The notes under the pieces were generated by a model. It saw nothing but the letters and a program-made list of their open reading frames with translations, did no database searches and had not been told where the DNA came from. A DNA stretch of 64,000 nt, taken from the NCBI RefSeq assembly GCF_032999765.1, contig NZ_CP136051.1, forward strand, positions 5,288,501 through 5,352,500. Reading direction: 5' to 3'. Every line of letters starts with the position of its first letter. Position 1 is the first letter of the stretch. Made by a program: the position numbers and the translations under genes. Shown here piece by piece: positions 51,606-60,390 of the stretch. The DNA comes from Imperialibacter roseus. GTDB taxonomy: Bacteria; Bacteroidota; Bacteroidia; Cytophagales; Cyclobacteriaceae.

Positions 51606-52805
51606 CTATTCTTCCTCCCACGACCTGAATTTAGCTGACCTTTCGAATACTTCCAGCAATATCGCTCTTTCTGTTTCATCCAATGGCATCTTTCTTCTCT
51701 CCAGTACTCTGCTGGCGGTATCAAGCGCCTGCTCAATTCGGTAGGTGGTGAAGCCTTCCGAGCCACCCCAGGCAAACGAGGGAACGAAAGACTTGGGGAA
51801 GCCGCCGCCAAAAATATTGGCACTTACCCCAACTACCGTCCCTGTGTTGAACATGGTGTTAATGCCACATTTGGAGTGGTCGCCCATTAGCAAGCCGCAA
51901 AATTGCAACCCGGAATCAACGAAGGCCTCATCTGCGAAGCTCCAGACTTTCACATTGGCATAATTATTTTTGAGGTTGGAGGCATTGGTATCAGCCCCGA
52001 GGTTGCACCACTCGCCCAAAACAGCGTTGCCCAGGTAGCCGTCGTGGCCTTTGTTACTGTTGCCAAAAAACACCGCATTGGAAACTTCGCCTGCTACTTT
52101 GCAGTAGGGCCCTACGGTGGTGTTTTCACGGATAGCTGCTCCCATGCCAATAATCGACTGCTCACCCATGGCAAAGGGCCCTCTTATCATGGCTCCTTCC
52201 ATTACCTGGGCATTCTTTCCTATATAAACGGGGCCATTTTCAGCGTTGATGATCGCACTTTTAATAGAAGCTCCCGGCTCGATGAAAACATTTTCAGGAT
52301 TGTAAACCCGGGTAAATGGGTCGGTAATGTCCTCAGAAATCCGGCCCGTAGTGATTAAGTCGAAGTCGCTGCGAATTTGCACACCATTCCACTGAAAAAT
52401 CCGCCACGGACGGTCAATCAAATGAGCCTCGCCTTCAAAAACCACTTTTTTCTTCGGCGTTAAGCTGGCAAGCTCACTGTATGGTATTTGATCAGACGAA
52501 TGAAAAGCAGCGAGGTAATCGCCAACCATCAGCCCTTCGTTTTCACCAAGGTTAATAATAGCTTCTACAAGCGATTCGGTGGGGCACAAGGCACCGATTA
52601 TATAGAAATTGTCAGATGCAAAGTGGGAAGGAAATTTCGCAGACAGATAATTCTCCGTGAGAAACGACACTTTGTGTCCGGTAAGCTTCTGCCACTTCTC
52701 ATTCACCTTTAATATACCTATCCGTATGTCTGCCAAAGGGCGGGTATAGGTGAAGGGTAAAAGCTGGAGGCGCAGAATAGGATCGTCGAAGAGAATAATA
52801 TTCAT
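51606..52805 (-). CDS. GlmU-family nucleotidyltransferase/acyltransferase-like protein
   Basis: 399 residues. The opening MNIILFDDPILRLQLLPFTYTRPLADIRIG is typical of the Bacteroidota putative sugar nucleotidyltransferase (GlmU-family) proteins, and the C-terminal half has left-handed beta-helix hexapeptides (e.g. VYIGKNAQVMEGAMIRGPFAMGEQSIIGMGAAIRENTTVGPY) like the acetyltransferase part of GlmU. The nucleotide-binding signature of true GlmU is not evident, so enzyme activity is uncertain. Its ATG lies 14 bp beyond the rpmE2 terminator hairpin, and the leader contains TATTTTTG 4 bp before the ATG. Confidence 0.88.
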   Translation of the reverse strand: MNIILFDDPILRLQLLPFTYTRPLADIRIGILKVNEKWQKLTGHKVSFLTENYLSAKFPSHFASDNFYIIGALCPTESLVEAIINLGENEGLMVGDYLAAFHSSDQIPYSELASLTPKKKVVFEGEAHLIDRPWRIFQWNGVQIRSDFDLITTGRISEDITDPFTRVYNPENVFIEPGASIKSAIINAENGPVYIGKNAQVMEGAMIRGPFAMGEQSIIGMGAAIRENTTVGPYCKVAGEVSNAVFFGNSNKGHDGYLGNAVLGEWCNLGADTNASNLKNNYANVKVWSFADEAFVDSGLQFCGLLMGDHSKCGINTMFNTGTVVGVSANIFGGGFPKSFVPSFAWGGSEGFTTYRIEQALDTASRVLERRKMPLDETERAILLEVFERSAKFRSWEEE

Positions 52806-52809
52806 GGCG

Positions 52810-52817
52810 CAAAAATA
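52810..52817 (-). promoter_or_regulatory. Candidate -7 element 4 bp before the GlmU-family ATG
   Basis: On the minus strand TATTTTTG matches TAnnTTTG, 4 bases before the ATG at 52805 and within the T-tract of the rpmE2 terminator. No clear -33 element was found, so it could be just the terminator's T-tract. Confidence 0.3.
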
Positions 52818-52818
52818 A

Positions 52819-52854
52819 AAAAGTCTTTAGGAACTAAGCATCCTAAAGACTTTT
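52819..52854 (-). terminator. Terminator of rpmE2
   Basis: Perfect 14-bp stem AAAAGTCTTTAGGA / TCCTAAAGACTTTT with an 8-nt loop, followed on the minus strand by TTTATTTTTG. Lies 31 bp after the rpmE2 stop and 14 bp before the ATG of the next gene. Confidence 0.93.
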
Positions 52855-52884
52855 TGCACAAACTTCTTTTCAGAAGTGTTTTGC

Positions 52885-53133
52885 TTATTTCTTATTTACA
52901 TAGCGCTTGTTGAATTTCTCAACACGGCCAGCAGTATCCACAAACAGTTTCTTACCTGTGTAAAAAGGGTGTGAAGCTGAGCTCACTTCCACTTTCACTA
53001 CCGGGTATGTTTTACCATCTTCCCACTTAATGGTCTCCTCAGAGTTCATTGTCGAGCGAGTAATGAAAGAATAGTCGCTTGAAGTGTCCTGAAATACCAC
53101 TTCTCTGTATTCTGGATGTATGTCTTTTCTCAT
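52885..53133 (-). CDS. rpmE2: 50S ribosomal protein L31, type B
   Basis: 82 residues, standard length for the type without the zinc-binding cysteines: [29 protein letters not shown] and the closing [19 protein letters not shown] are diagnostic. Zinc-free L31 replaces the zinc form in many Bacteroidota. Promoter TATATTTG with a TTG 20 bp before it (53174-53204, minus strand). It has its own terminator, so it is expressed apart from the operon behind it. Confidence 0.95.
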   Translation of the reverse strand: MRKDIHPEYREVVFQDTSSDYSFITRSTMNSEETIKWEDGKTYPVVKVEVSSASHPFYTGKKLFVDTAGRVEKFNKRYVNKK

Positions 53134-53173
53134 TTTGAAAGTCTTTTAAGGAACTGATTCCTAAATCGGACGG

Positions 53174-53204
53174 CAAATATAACAAAAGCTTTTTTTTGCT
53201 CCAA
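53174..53204 (-). promoter_or_regulatory. Promoter of rpmE2
   Basis: Minus-strand TTG (53202-53204), 20-bp spacer, then TATATTTG (53174-53181), a perfect TAnnTTTG. Both elements and spacing fit the Bacteroidota housekeeping sigma consensus. The transcript leader is about 35-40 nt. Confidence 0.65.
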
Positions 53205-53222
53205 TTGTGAACGCCAAATATT

Positions 53223-53230
53223 TACCTTTG
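53223..53230 (+). promoter_or_regulatory. Candidate -7 element of the pabB unit
   Basis: TACCTTTG matches TAnnTTTG, 19 bp before the TTG start at 53250. The upstream TTG/TTTG spacings are poor (15 or 24 bp). Confidence 0.4.
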
Positions 53231-53249
53231 AAGTTTAATAATCAGTCAT

Positions 53250-54233
53250 TTGAGTCTATCCACATTCATAGAATTGGTCAACAAGAAGGGGAAAGATAGG
53301 GTTCCATTCTTTTTTGTGGTCGACTTTGAGCTACACAACCCACAGGTTTGGGACATTGCCTCACTCATTGACGAAAATATCCTGTTCAACTTCGAAGGGT
53401 TTTCCAATCACCCGAAAAAAGAAGCTACCCCTGTTCACGCCGAAAAAGTATATCCGGCGTTTGAAACATATCAAAGGGCATTTGATCAGGTTTTCCAGCA
53501 TTTACAAGTCGGCAACTCATTTTTAGTGAATCTTACTGCCAAAACTGAGCTCATTACATCGGCTAGCCTTTCCGACATCTATCACGCCTCATCTGCCAAA
53601 TACAAAATCCTCTACAAAGACGAGTGGGTGGTTTTTTCTCCAGAAACTTTCGTGAGAATTTCAGGAAACATCATCGAAACCTGCCCCATGAAGGGCACCA
53701 TAGACGCCGATTTGCCTGGGGCGGCAACCAGACTGCTCAACGACCCAAAGGAGCTTGCCGAACATGTGACAGTAGTGGATTTACTGAGAAACGACTTGAG
53801 CAGGGTGAGCCACGACGTGCGGGTGGAAAAATTCAGGTATACGGAAGAAATTCGCACCAATGGCAAGCACCTGCTTCAAACCAGTTCAAAAATTGCCGGC
53901 AGATTGCCAAGTGGATATGAATCAAATCTGGGAGAAATTATAACGGAACTGTTACCTGCCGGCTCTATTTGCGGTGCTCCGAAGCCAATGACTTGCCAGA
54001 TCATAAAGGAAGCTGAGGGTGAAAAAAGAGGCTACTATACTGGTGTCGCAGGATACTTTGATGGGGTCAGCTTGAACAGCTGCGTACTGATCCGGTACAT
54101 AGAAAAGATCGGTGATCAGCTTTTTTACCGAAGCGGTGGAGGCATCACAGCGCAAAGCCAGGTGCAGCAAGAATATCAGGAACTAATCGACAAGGTGTAT
54201 GTGCCTACTATTGGAGTCTATCAAAATAGCTAA
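53250..54233 (+). CDS. pabB: Aminodeoxychorismate synthase component I (chorismate-binding)
   Basis: 327 residues. Converts chorismate with ammonia or glutamine to aminodeoxychorismate, the first step of p-aminobenzoate for folate. Chorismate-binding motifs are intact: ETCPMKGTIDADLPGAA, DVRVEKFRYTEEIRT-type, and LLPAGSICGAPKPMTCQIIKEAEGEKRGYYTGVAGYF. Only the catalytic domain is present, typical of the short pabB form. The frame opens with TTG at 53250; there is no in-frame ATG before the conserved part, and an in-frame stop lies at 53229. No pabA glutaminase gene is adjacent. Overlaps the next gene by 35 bp. Confidence 0.92.
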   Translation: MSLSTFIELVNKKGKDRVPFFFVVDFELHNPQVWDIASLIDENILFNFEGFSNHPKKEATPVHAEKVYPAFETYQRAFDQVFQHLQVGNSFLVNLTAKTELITSASLSDIYHASSAKYKILYKDEWVVFSPETFVRISGNIIETCPMKGTIDADLPGAATRLLNDPKELAEHVTVVDLLRNDLSRVSHDVRVEKFRYTEEIRTNGKHLLQTSSKIAGRLPSGYESNLGEIITELLPAGSICGAPKPMTCQIIKEAEGEKRGYYTGVAGYFDGVSLNSCVLIRYIEKIGDQLFYRSGGGITAQSQVQQEYQELIDKVYVPTIGVYQNS

Positions 54234-54798
54234 CGGGCAACCCCAAAACCTGCCATGGCACCAGCGGCGGCTCGATGCAAGTCGGCTGGAAGTTTTTGGT
54301 ATGCAGCTGCCACCAATCAACCTTCAGGAAATACTCAACACCTCCCAACTTGACAAAGCCACTATTTATAAGGCGAGGGTAATTTATGGTGAAGAGCTTG
54401 ACAAAGTCGAAATAGCGCCCTACTCTGTCAGACCAATCCAATCGATAACGGTAGTGGAAGCAAACCGCCTCGACTACCGTCATAAGTATGCCGACCGGTC
54501 AGCTATCAATACGCTTTTTAGCCAAAGAGGCGCTACAGATGACATACTGATCGCTCAAAATGGCTTACTTACCGACTGTAGCTACGCCAATGTTTGCTTT
54601 TGGGATGGAGACAAATGGTACACTCCTGATGAGCCCTTACTAGCCGGTACCAAACGAGCATCTCTACTTGAAAAAGGTCTGGTCTCCGAACGAAAAATCG
54701 AGCTCAGCGACATTAAATTCTTTGAATCCGTCACACTCATCAACGCCATGCTGGATCCGGGCACAATTGTGCTACCAGCGAGTCGGCTCATTTATTAA
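54199..54798 (+). CDS. pabC: Class IV aminotransferase, aminodeoxychorismate lyase-like
   Basis: 199 residues, shorter than a standard fold type IV enzyme (about 260-280). The likely PLP lysine is K96 in DYRHKYADRSAINTL, and the DCSYANVCFWDG motif stands where other members have an EGS-SN pattern. It probably makes p-aminobenzoate and pyruvate from aminodeoxychorismate, as its position right after pabB (35-bp overlap) suggests, so PABA synthesis genes are paired here. The gene symbol is by context; a branched-chain or D-amino-acid aminotransferase relative is possible. Confidence 0.8.
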   Translation: MCLLLESIKIANGQPQNLPWHQRRLDASRLEVFGMQLPPINLQEILNTSQLDKATIYKARVIYGEELDKVEIAPYSVRPIQSITVVEANRLDYRHKYADRSAINTLFSQRGATDDILIAQNGLLTDCSYANVCFWDGDKWYTPDEPLLAGTKRASLLEKGLVSERKIELSDIKFFESVTLINAMLDPGTIVLPASRLIY

Positions 54799-54827
54799 CC
54801 AGATAAACCTGTTATTTTAGCGGCTGC

Positions 54828-56528
54828 ATGCAAAAAAACTTAGCATTCGTCTTCCTTTTATTTTGCCTGGCCCAAACCGAGTCATTTGCCCAAAGCGCCA
54901 ATGTGCCGTTGTGGAGCGACTACTACCACCTGCTTGACCGGTACGAGATCAAAAGCGGAAAGATGCACGATGGCTATTTCAGCTCTTTCAAGCCAACACT
55001 GCGCCAGTCGGCAGCTGCGTTTGTCGATTCGGTGTCCAACGTTGGTGTTTTCGAGAGCTCGTCTGACAAGTTCAATGAAAAATATCTGCGACAGGACAAC
55101 TGGGAGTTCTTTGCCGACAGTCTGGAAGCAGCGCCCCAAAGCAAAAAACCTATTCTGAAGTATTTCTACAGAACACCGTCCGACGCCTTTCATGTGCAGG
55201 AAGATGGTATTGATCTTCACGTCAGCCCTGTTTTTCAATTTGATGTGGGGCACGACGCAAATTCTCCCTCAACGCCATTTATCAATACACGTGGCATAGT
55301 GGTTCGGGGCAGAATCGATGAAAAACTGGGCTTTTATACCTACCTCACCGAGAATCAGGCAGTGTTTCCGGCCTACACACAGCGATGGATCGACCGCTGG
55401 CATGTGGTGCCCAACGAAGGTTTCTGGAAGCGGTTTGGTGAAGCCGGAACCGACTACATTACCGCCAATGGTTATTTAACTTTTAGTCCCACAAAACACA
55501 TCCACTTGCAGGCTGGGCATGATAAGCTCTTCGTGGGCAACGGCATGCGGTCGATGTTTCTTTCCGACTTTTCGAACAACTATTTTTTCCTTCGGTTCAA
55601 TGCGAAGATCTGGAAGTTCAATTATACTAATGTTATCGCCCGTCTCAAGGCAGATGTATTCTACTACAACGACGGGTTGCTGGGCACTAAGGAGTTCCCC
55701 AACAAAAACCTGGTGATGCACCAGCTCAACTGGCAAGTCACCAAAAACTTCAACGTTGGCCTTTTTGAGGCTGTGATGTTTTCGCCTGAAGACTCGTTAC
55801 GAACCGGCTCGTTCGATCCCAACTATCTTAACCCGTTTATCTTCTACAGAGGGCTCGAACAGCAGCTGGGCAGCCCCGATAACGTACTTGTTGGTTTTGA
55901 CGCCAAATGGAATTTTGCGCACCACTTTTCAGCCTACGGACAATTTCTGCTGGACGAACTATCGTTTACCAACCTGAAAAACAAGACAGGCTGGTGGTCG
56001 AACAAATACGCCTATCAACTTGGTTTGAAATGGGTGGATGTGGCCAACGTCTCCAATCTCGACCTTCAGCTTGAACACAACTACGCACGGCCCTATACCT
56101 ATGCACACCAAAGCAGCTACACCAGCTTCACGCACTACCGACAGCCGCTCGCCAACCCGCTGGGAGCAAATTTCAAAGAATGGGTGGCTGTGCTTCGATA
56201 CCAACCCCTTGGGAAGCTCCAACTTACCGCCAGAGCAATGCTGGCCTCCCAGGGAGAAGATACGCTCGCTTCGAACTGGGGCCGAAATCCGCTACTGCCC
56301 TATGCTACCTTCGAGCGAGAATTTGGAAACTTTACAGGCCAGGGAGTGGCTACAAAAATCAACCTTGTGGGCTTACAGGCCAGCTATCAGTTGCTCCACA
56401 ATCTTTTCATTGATGCCAGATTCATTTACCGCAAAGAGCAACAAGAAAGTATTTCGCTGCGTAAAAATGATCAGTTCTTTGGTTTTGGCATCCGCCTCAA
56501 TACCGACACAAAACATCATTATTTCTAA
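54828..56528 (+). CDS. Outer membrane protein, RemB/Wzi-like
   Basis: 566 residues with a signal peptide (about 1-21, LAQTESFAQ). The remainder looks like a beta barrel with alternating hydrophobic strands (e.g. IWKFNYTNVIARLKADVFYYN; GLQASYQLLHNLFIDARFIYRK). The stretch TRGIVVRGRIDEKLGFYTYLTENQAVFP and GHDKLFVGNGMRSMFLSD agree with the capsule-assembly Wzi fold and the gliding-associated RemB protein of Flavobacterium. Which of the two roles applies cannot be told. It lies 29 bp after pabC, just before the ABC exporter gene, without obvious functional linkage. Confidence 0.7.
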   Translation: MQKNLAFVFLLFCLAQTESFAQSANVPLWSDYYHLLDRYEIKSGKMHDGYFSSFKPTLRQSAAAFVDSVSNVGVFESSSDKFNEKYLRQDNWEFFADSLEAAPQSKKPILKYFYRTPSDAFHVQEDGIDLHVSPVFQFDVGHDANSPSTPFINTRGIVVRGRIDEKLGFYTYLTENQAVFPAYTQRWIDRWHVVPNEGFWKRFGEAGTDYITANGYLTFSPTKHIHLQAGHDKLFVGNGMRSMFLSDFSNNYFFLRFNAKIWKFNYTNVIARLKADVFYYNDGLLGTKEFPNKNLVMHQLNWQVTKNFNVGLFEAVMFSPEDSLRTGSFDPNYLNPFIFYRGLEQQLGSPDNVLVGFDAKWNFAHHFSAYGQFLLDELSFTNLKNKTGWWSNKYAYQLGLKWVDVANVSNLDLQLEHNYARPYTYAHQSSYTSFTHYRQPLANPLGANFKEWVAVLRYQPLGKLQLTARAMLASQGEDTLASNWGRNPLLPYATFEREFGNFTGQGVATKINLVGLQASYQLLHNLFIDARFIYRKEQQESISLRKNDQFFGFGIRLNTDTKHHYF

Positions 56529-56545
56529 TTGACAGCATTAGACTC

Positions 56546-56553
56546 TACCTTTG
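56546..56553 (+). promoter_or_regulatory. Candidate -7 element of the ABC exporter gene
   Basis: TACCTTTG, a perfect TAnnTTTG, 22 bp before the ATG at 56576. The nearest TTG is too close for a standard -33 element, so only one element supports it. Confidence 0.4.
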
Positions 56554-56575
56554 CGCCCTCACTTCACGTAGTTGA

Positions 56576-58408
56576 ATGAAAACCTATTTCAGACTTCTTT
56601 CTTTTGCCCGCCCTTTCGGGAAGTTTATTCCCACTTATATACTGGTCACCATTCTCCAGGTCGTATTCAGTCTGGTGAACTTTGCTGTGCTCATCCCACT
56701 GCTCGAAATACTTTTTGATCAGATAGAGCCGGAGAAGCTGGAGAACCTTAAACGCCTACCCGAGTTCACGATCAGCGTCGACTATTTCAAATCCCTTTTC
56801 TATTATCATTTTTCTGGTTTTATCGACACCGCTGGAAAAACCGGCGCCTTGAAATTTGTTTGCGCAGTCATTGTAGTTTCCGTGTTTCTCGCCAATTTAT
56901 TCAGATATCTGTCTGCGGTAATGCTGGCAAAAATAAGGGCGCTGGTCATCAAAAACCTCCGTAGCCTGGTGTATGAACGCATTCTCTCTTTTCCAGTCAG
57001 CTTTTTTACAGAGCGCAGAAAGGGAGACATCACCAGCCGTGTTACCAATGATGTGCAAGAAGTTGAACACTCGGTGGTGAGCACTTTGAAGGTGCTTTTC
57101 AAAGAGCCAGCCATGATCATAGGCTATTTCGCTGTGCTATTCAGCATGTCTGTGGAACTCACCTTATACACCATGCTGCTGCTACCCATCTCCGGTGGCC
57201 TCATCGCCGGCATTGCCAGACGACTCAAAAAGCGGGCACATCAAAGCCAGCAAGCACTTGGAAATATCAACAACATCCTTGATGAGAGCATCGGCGGCAT
57301 TCGGATTATCAAGGCGTTCACCGCTACCAGGTTTGTGTTCCAAAAGTTCATAAAAGAGGTTCAATACTACGCCAGAAAGAATGTGTCTATTGCCAGAAGG
57401 TATGAAATGGCAGGGCCGATCTCGGAATTTCTCGGCGTTTCAGTCGTCGCCGGAATCCTTCTCGTTGGTGGCAACCTCATCCTGCAGGACAACTCCACCC
57501 TTACCCCCTCAGAGTTTCTTGCATTCCTTATCATATTTTCCCAAATATTACCCCCGGCAAAGGCTATGTCGTCTTCTTTCAGTAATATCCAAAGGGGGCT
57601 GGCTGCCGGTGAAAGAATTTTCGAGGTTATCGATACGCAGTCGGCCATTACTGACGCCCGGAGTTCCACAGTACTTCCATCTTTCAGCACGTCAATCGAA
57701 TTTAAAAACGTTTCGTTTGCCTACGAAAAAGAGCTGGTACTGAAAAACATCAACCTAAGTATCCCAAAAGGAAAAACAGTAGCACTTGTCGGCCCATCCG
57801 GAGGCGGAAAATCCACTCTTTCCGACCTTATACCGAGGTTTTACGACCCCAACGAAGGGGAAGTGTGCATCGATGGGAAGCCTCTCACCTCCTACACCAT
57901 GGACTCCATCCGCAAGCAGATGGGCATTGTAACCCAGGAGTCCATTCTCTTTAACGACACGGTGTTGAATAATATCGCCTTTGGCGTAGCCGATGCTGAT
58001 GAGGAAAAAGTAATAGCTGCGGCCAAAATCGCCAATGCGCATGAGTTTATCGCTGAAATGCCCGAAGGGTATTATACAGAAATAGGAGACAGAGGCGTGA
58101 AACTCAGCGGTGGTCAGCGGCAAAGACTGAGCATTGCACGGGCTATTTTCAAAAATCCACCAATCCTGATTCTCGACGAGGCTACTTCGGCACTTGATTC
58201 GGAGTCGGAGAAGCTGGTGCAGGAGGCCCTTACCAACCTGATGAAAAACCGCACGTCGGTAGTGATTGCCCACAGACTGAGCACGATACAAAATGCTGAC
58301 CTTATCGTGGTATTGCAGAATGGACAAATCGCCGAGCAGGGAACCCACAATGAGTTGATTGCCAGAGCTGGTCTCTATTCGAGGCTGATCGAAATGCAGT
58401 CGTTCTAG
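56576..58408 (+). CDS. ABC transporter, fused permease and ATPase (MsbA-like)
   Basis: 610 residues. N-terminal six-helix membrane domain (about residues 15-330) with a long intracellular loop (FPVSFFTERRKGDITSRVTNDVQEVEHSVV) and a C-terminal ATPase: Walker A GPSGGGKST (406-414), ABC signature LSGGQRQRLSIARAIF (about 510) and Walker B ILILDEATSALD. Works as a homodimer. The organisation fits lipid or lipid A flippases, but multidrug exporters look the same; no substrate can be named. Convergent with the TPR gene, with a shared terminator between them. Confidence 0.94.
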   Translation: MKTYFRLLSFARPFGKFIPTYILVTILQVVFSLVNFAVLIPLLEILFDQIEPEKLENLKRLPEFTISVDYFKSLFYYHFSGFIDTAGKTGALKFVCAVIVVSVFLANLFRYLSAVMLAKIRALVIKNLRSLVYERILSFPVSFFTERRKGDITSRVTNDVQEVEHSVVSTLKVLFKEPAMIIGYFAVLFSMSVELTLYTMLLLPISGGLIAGIARRLKKRAHQSQQALGNINNILDESIGGIRIIKAFTATRFVFQKFIKEVQYYARKNVSIARRYEMAGPISEFLGVSVVAGILLVGGNLILQDNSTLTPSEFLAFLIIFSQILPPAKAMSSSFSNIQRGLAAGERIFEVIDTQSAITDARSSTVLPSFSTSIEFKNVSFAYEKELVLKNINLSIPKGKTVALVGPSGGGKSTLSDLIPRFYDPNEGEVCIDGKPLTSYTMDSIRKQMGIVTQESILFNDTVLNNIAFGVADADEEKVIAAAKIANAHEFIAEMPEGYYTEIGDRGVKLSGGQRQRLSIARAIFKNPPILILDEATSALDSESEKLVQEALTNLMKNRTSVVIAHRLSTIQNADLIVVLQNGQIAEQGTHNELIARAGLYSRLIEMQSF

Positions 58409-58436
58409 AAAATCTACCTGAGTTTAAAAGAATAAA

Positions 58437-58463
58437 AACCCTGCTGACAGAGCCAGCAGGGTT
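58437..58463. terminator. Bidirectional terminator between exporter and TPR gene
   Basis: Perfect 10-bp stem AACCCTGCTG / CAGCAGGGTT with a 7-nt loop. On the minus strand it is followed by TTTATTCTTTT, a good T-tract for the TPR gene; on the plus strand the tail ATATTGTC is weaker. Confidence 0.85.
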
Positions 58464-58512
58464 ATATTGTCATATCAACATATGACAAGCATCGACCTAA
58501 TCAAAGTTTCAT

Positions 58513-60030
58513 CTACCTGCCGAAGTCCAGCTTGACAAATGAATGCTCCATATTTTGTAGCATCATTTCCCATAGTTGTTCGTAAGGCACAATTTCTATC
58601 TCTGCAAATGCATCACCAGGTTCTGGCGTGCCTTTCAGCCTATTGAAATATTTTTCTCCCTTCTTGGCAGCTACGGTTGGATTAAAGCTGCTTTCCACCA
58701 TAATGGTGATCAGCTTAAGGAACAGCTTCTCACGCTGGCTTTCCGGGTTTTCGTTGAGGTAGCGATAAATATACTTTTCTGTGTTTGGCAATTTGGTGAG
58801 CGCAATATCAAGTTTATCTTTCTTCATCAGATCGATAAACTCCAGGATCATAATGGCGACCATGAGCCCCTGCTTGTCTTGGGTATAAAAGGGTAGCTTC
58901 TGGTAAATTTTGGAGAAATCGAGCACATCCTCCACGTCCCTATTTGGCATAAGGAAATACAAGTAGGCTTTGTACAGCTCCCACCTCTCTTTTGCTCTTT
59001 GCGAAATCTTTTCCATGTGAGGGTTACGATAAGCTTGCCCAATTAAGTCCTCCGCTAACACGTAATCGCCACTGTGTAATGCCATTAAAAAATAGTTCTC
59101 CATATGAGAAAACCAATTCCTGGATGAACGACCAATATGTTCTAACCCCGATTTGGCGTAGATCATGCCATTTTTGTAATCCTTCGCTCTGAGATATGCA
59201 TATGTTTTGATGAAAACATTATACCTCATATCAAACCTAAGCGGATTAACAGTACCACTCTTCACCATCTGTTCGGCTTCACCGGTAATTTCAAGAATAC
59301 CCTCGAACTCACCGAGTAGCTCATTCGATCTGATTTTCAGCCTATAGTACCTTTCAAATACATTAAATGACTTACTTTTCTCCCAAAGACTCTTCAATTG
59401 TTGCACCGACTTCAACGTCGAGTCGAGGTGAGTCTTTCTGGAATGAACTGACTTTTGAAGTTGCAATTTCTTCATGCAGAAGATACTCTCGGCTTCTTCC
59501 TCTATTCTGAGCAATTCTTCATACTTCTTAATTCTGCCCAGGGTCTTTCTGAGGTGATTGGGCCGACACAACTCTGAATAAATCAACCTCAACATCCTAA
59601 GTCCAGATAAAGTCAACTCTGTAAATTCCGACTCTCTGGAGATGGCAAGTGCCTTATTCACGTGCTTCTCAGCCAAATCATATTCACCCTCTTTAAACAA
59701 TACTTTCGCTCGGAATATGTAACTGTGGCACTCCTGCTCATACGGGAATCCGATATTTACTTTAGAGTCGTTGAAGTCAACAAAATAAAGCAAATTATAG
59801 AGCTTGTACCGCAGTCGTGACTTGAGCATTCGGAAGCGCTGGTCGGTGGAATCCGATTCATACATGCCTAAAGAGGCCTCATCATCTGTATTATACAGCC
59901 CTTTTTGAATCCCGTTAAACAACTGCTGCTCTTTGCTCGGGTTTTCATCGTGGCTAATAACATCAATCAGCGAAACGTTCTTCTTTACTCTTGTTGTTAT
60001 AATCCGCACTAATTTTTTTATCTCCTCCAT
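58513..60030 (-). CDS. Cytoplasmic TPR-like helical protein, candidate peptide-sensing regulator
   Basis: 505 residues, all helical, no signal peptide. From about residue 95 there are TPR-like pairs (e.g. RAKVLFKEGEYDLAEKHVNKALAISRES, RAKDYKNGMIYAKSGLEHIG, HSGDYVLAEDLIGQAYRNP) up to about 360, then more helices. The first 90 residues carry a charged helical block (TDDEASLGMYESDSTDQRFRMLKSRLRYKLYNLLYF) that I could not assign; I see no clear helix-turn-helix. It is divergent from a small predicted secreted peptide gene, next to an oligopeptide-binding lipoprotein gene, an arrangement like RRNPP receptors. It may instead be a structural or signalling adaptor. Low-level similarity in other Bacteroidota is likely from its conserved look, not tested. 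Confidence 0.7.
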   Translation of the reverse strand: MEEIKKLVRIITTRVKKNVSLIDVISHDENPSKEQQLFNGIQKGLYNTDDEASLGMYESDSTDQRFRMLKSRLRYKLYNLLYFVDFNDSKVNIGFPYEQECHSYIFRAKVLFKEGEYDLAEKHVNKALAISRESEFTELTLSGLRMLRLIYSELCRPNHLRKTLGRIKKYEELLRIEEEAESIFCMKKLQLQKSVHSRKTHLDSTLKSVQQLKSLWEKSKSFNVFERYYRLKIRSNELLGEFEGILEITGEAEQMVKSGTVNPLRFDMRYNVFIKTYAYLRAKDYKNGMIYAKSGLEHIGRSSRNWFSHMENYFLMALHSGDYVLAEDLIGQAYRNPHMEKISQRAKERWELYKAYLYFLMPNRDVEDVLDFSKIYQKLPFYTQDKQGLMVAIMILEFIDLMKKDKLDIALTKLPNTEKYIYRYLNENPESQREKLFLKLITIMVESSFNPTVAAKKGEKYFNRLKGTPEPGDAFAEIEIVPYEQLWEMMLQNMEHSFVKLDFGR

Positions 60031-60194
60031 TTCAATGCAATTACTTACTTGCTAAATACTCACTAGGTTAATATTTACACTACTAGAACTACTTTTTGTT
60101 ATAGTTACGTCAAGTTACAAAGTGTCAGTTTTTTTTCCAAAGCACAGCCACATCTTCGTGCCATACAATTTTAAACATTTAAATCGCTTGACCT

Positions 60195-60350
60195 ATGGCA
60201 CAGTATGTTTTCTTTATGATTCTATCTTTAGGACTTTATTTTTCTGCTCCTAAAACAACCACTTCCCACGTTTCAAAAAAGGCTAAGAAATCACTCCACA
60301 TCATTAAAACGGATGGCGGAGACGATACTTGGGGAGGCGGTGGAAAATAA
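60195..60350 (+). CDS. Small secreted-peptide candidate, 51 residues
   Basis: ATG at 60195 to TAA at 60348. The product starts with a hydrophobic segment (AQYVFFMILSLGLYFSAP), has a basic middle (SKKAKKSLHIIK) and ends with TDGGDDTWGGGGK, a Gly/Asp/Trp tail. The hydrophobic part could be a signal or membrane anchor, though the N-terminus has no positive charge. The short frame is made credible by its clean stop, by the Gly-run coded with varied codons (GGA GGC GGT GGA), and by the terminator 41 bp after it. It sits between the TPR gene (divergent) and a peptide-binding lipoprotein gene (downstream). A signalling pro-peptide, bacteriocin or RiPP precursor are possible. Confidence 0.6.
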   Translation: MAQYVFFMILSLGLYFSAPKTTTSHVSKKAKKSLHIIKTDGGDDTWGGGGK

Positions 60351-60390
60351 TCCAATAAACTACTAATAATCATTTCTCAGGTTTAAATTA

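Noticed and set aside
57755-58348. 197-codon frame on the minus strand inside the ABC exporter
   Set aside because: It covers the ATPase domain whose Walker and signature motifs read on the plus strand.
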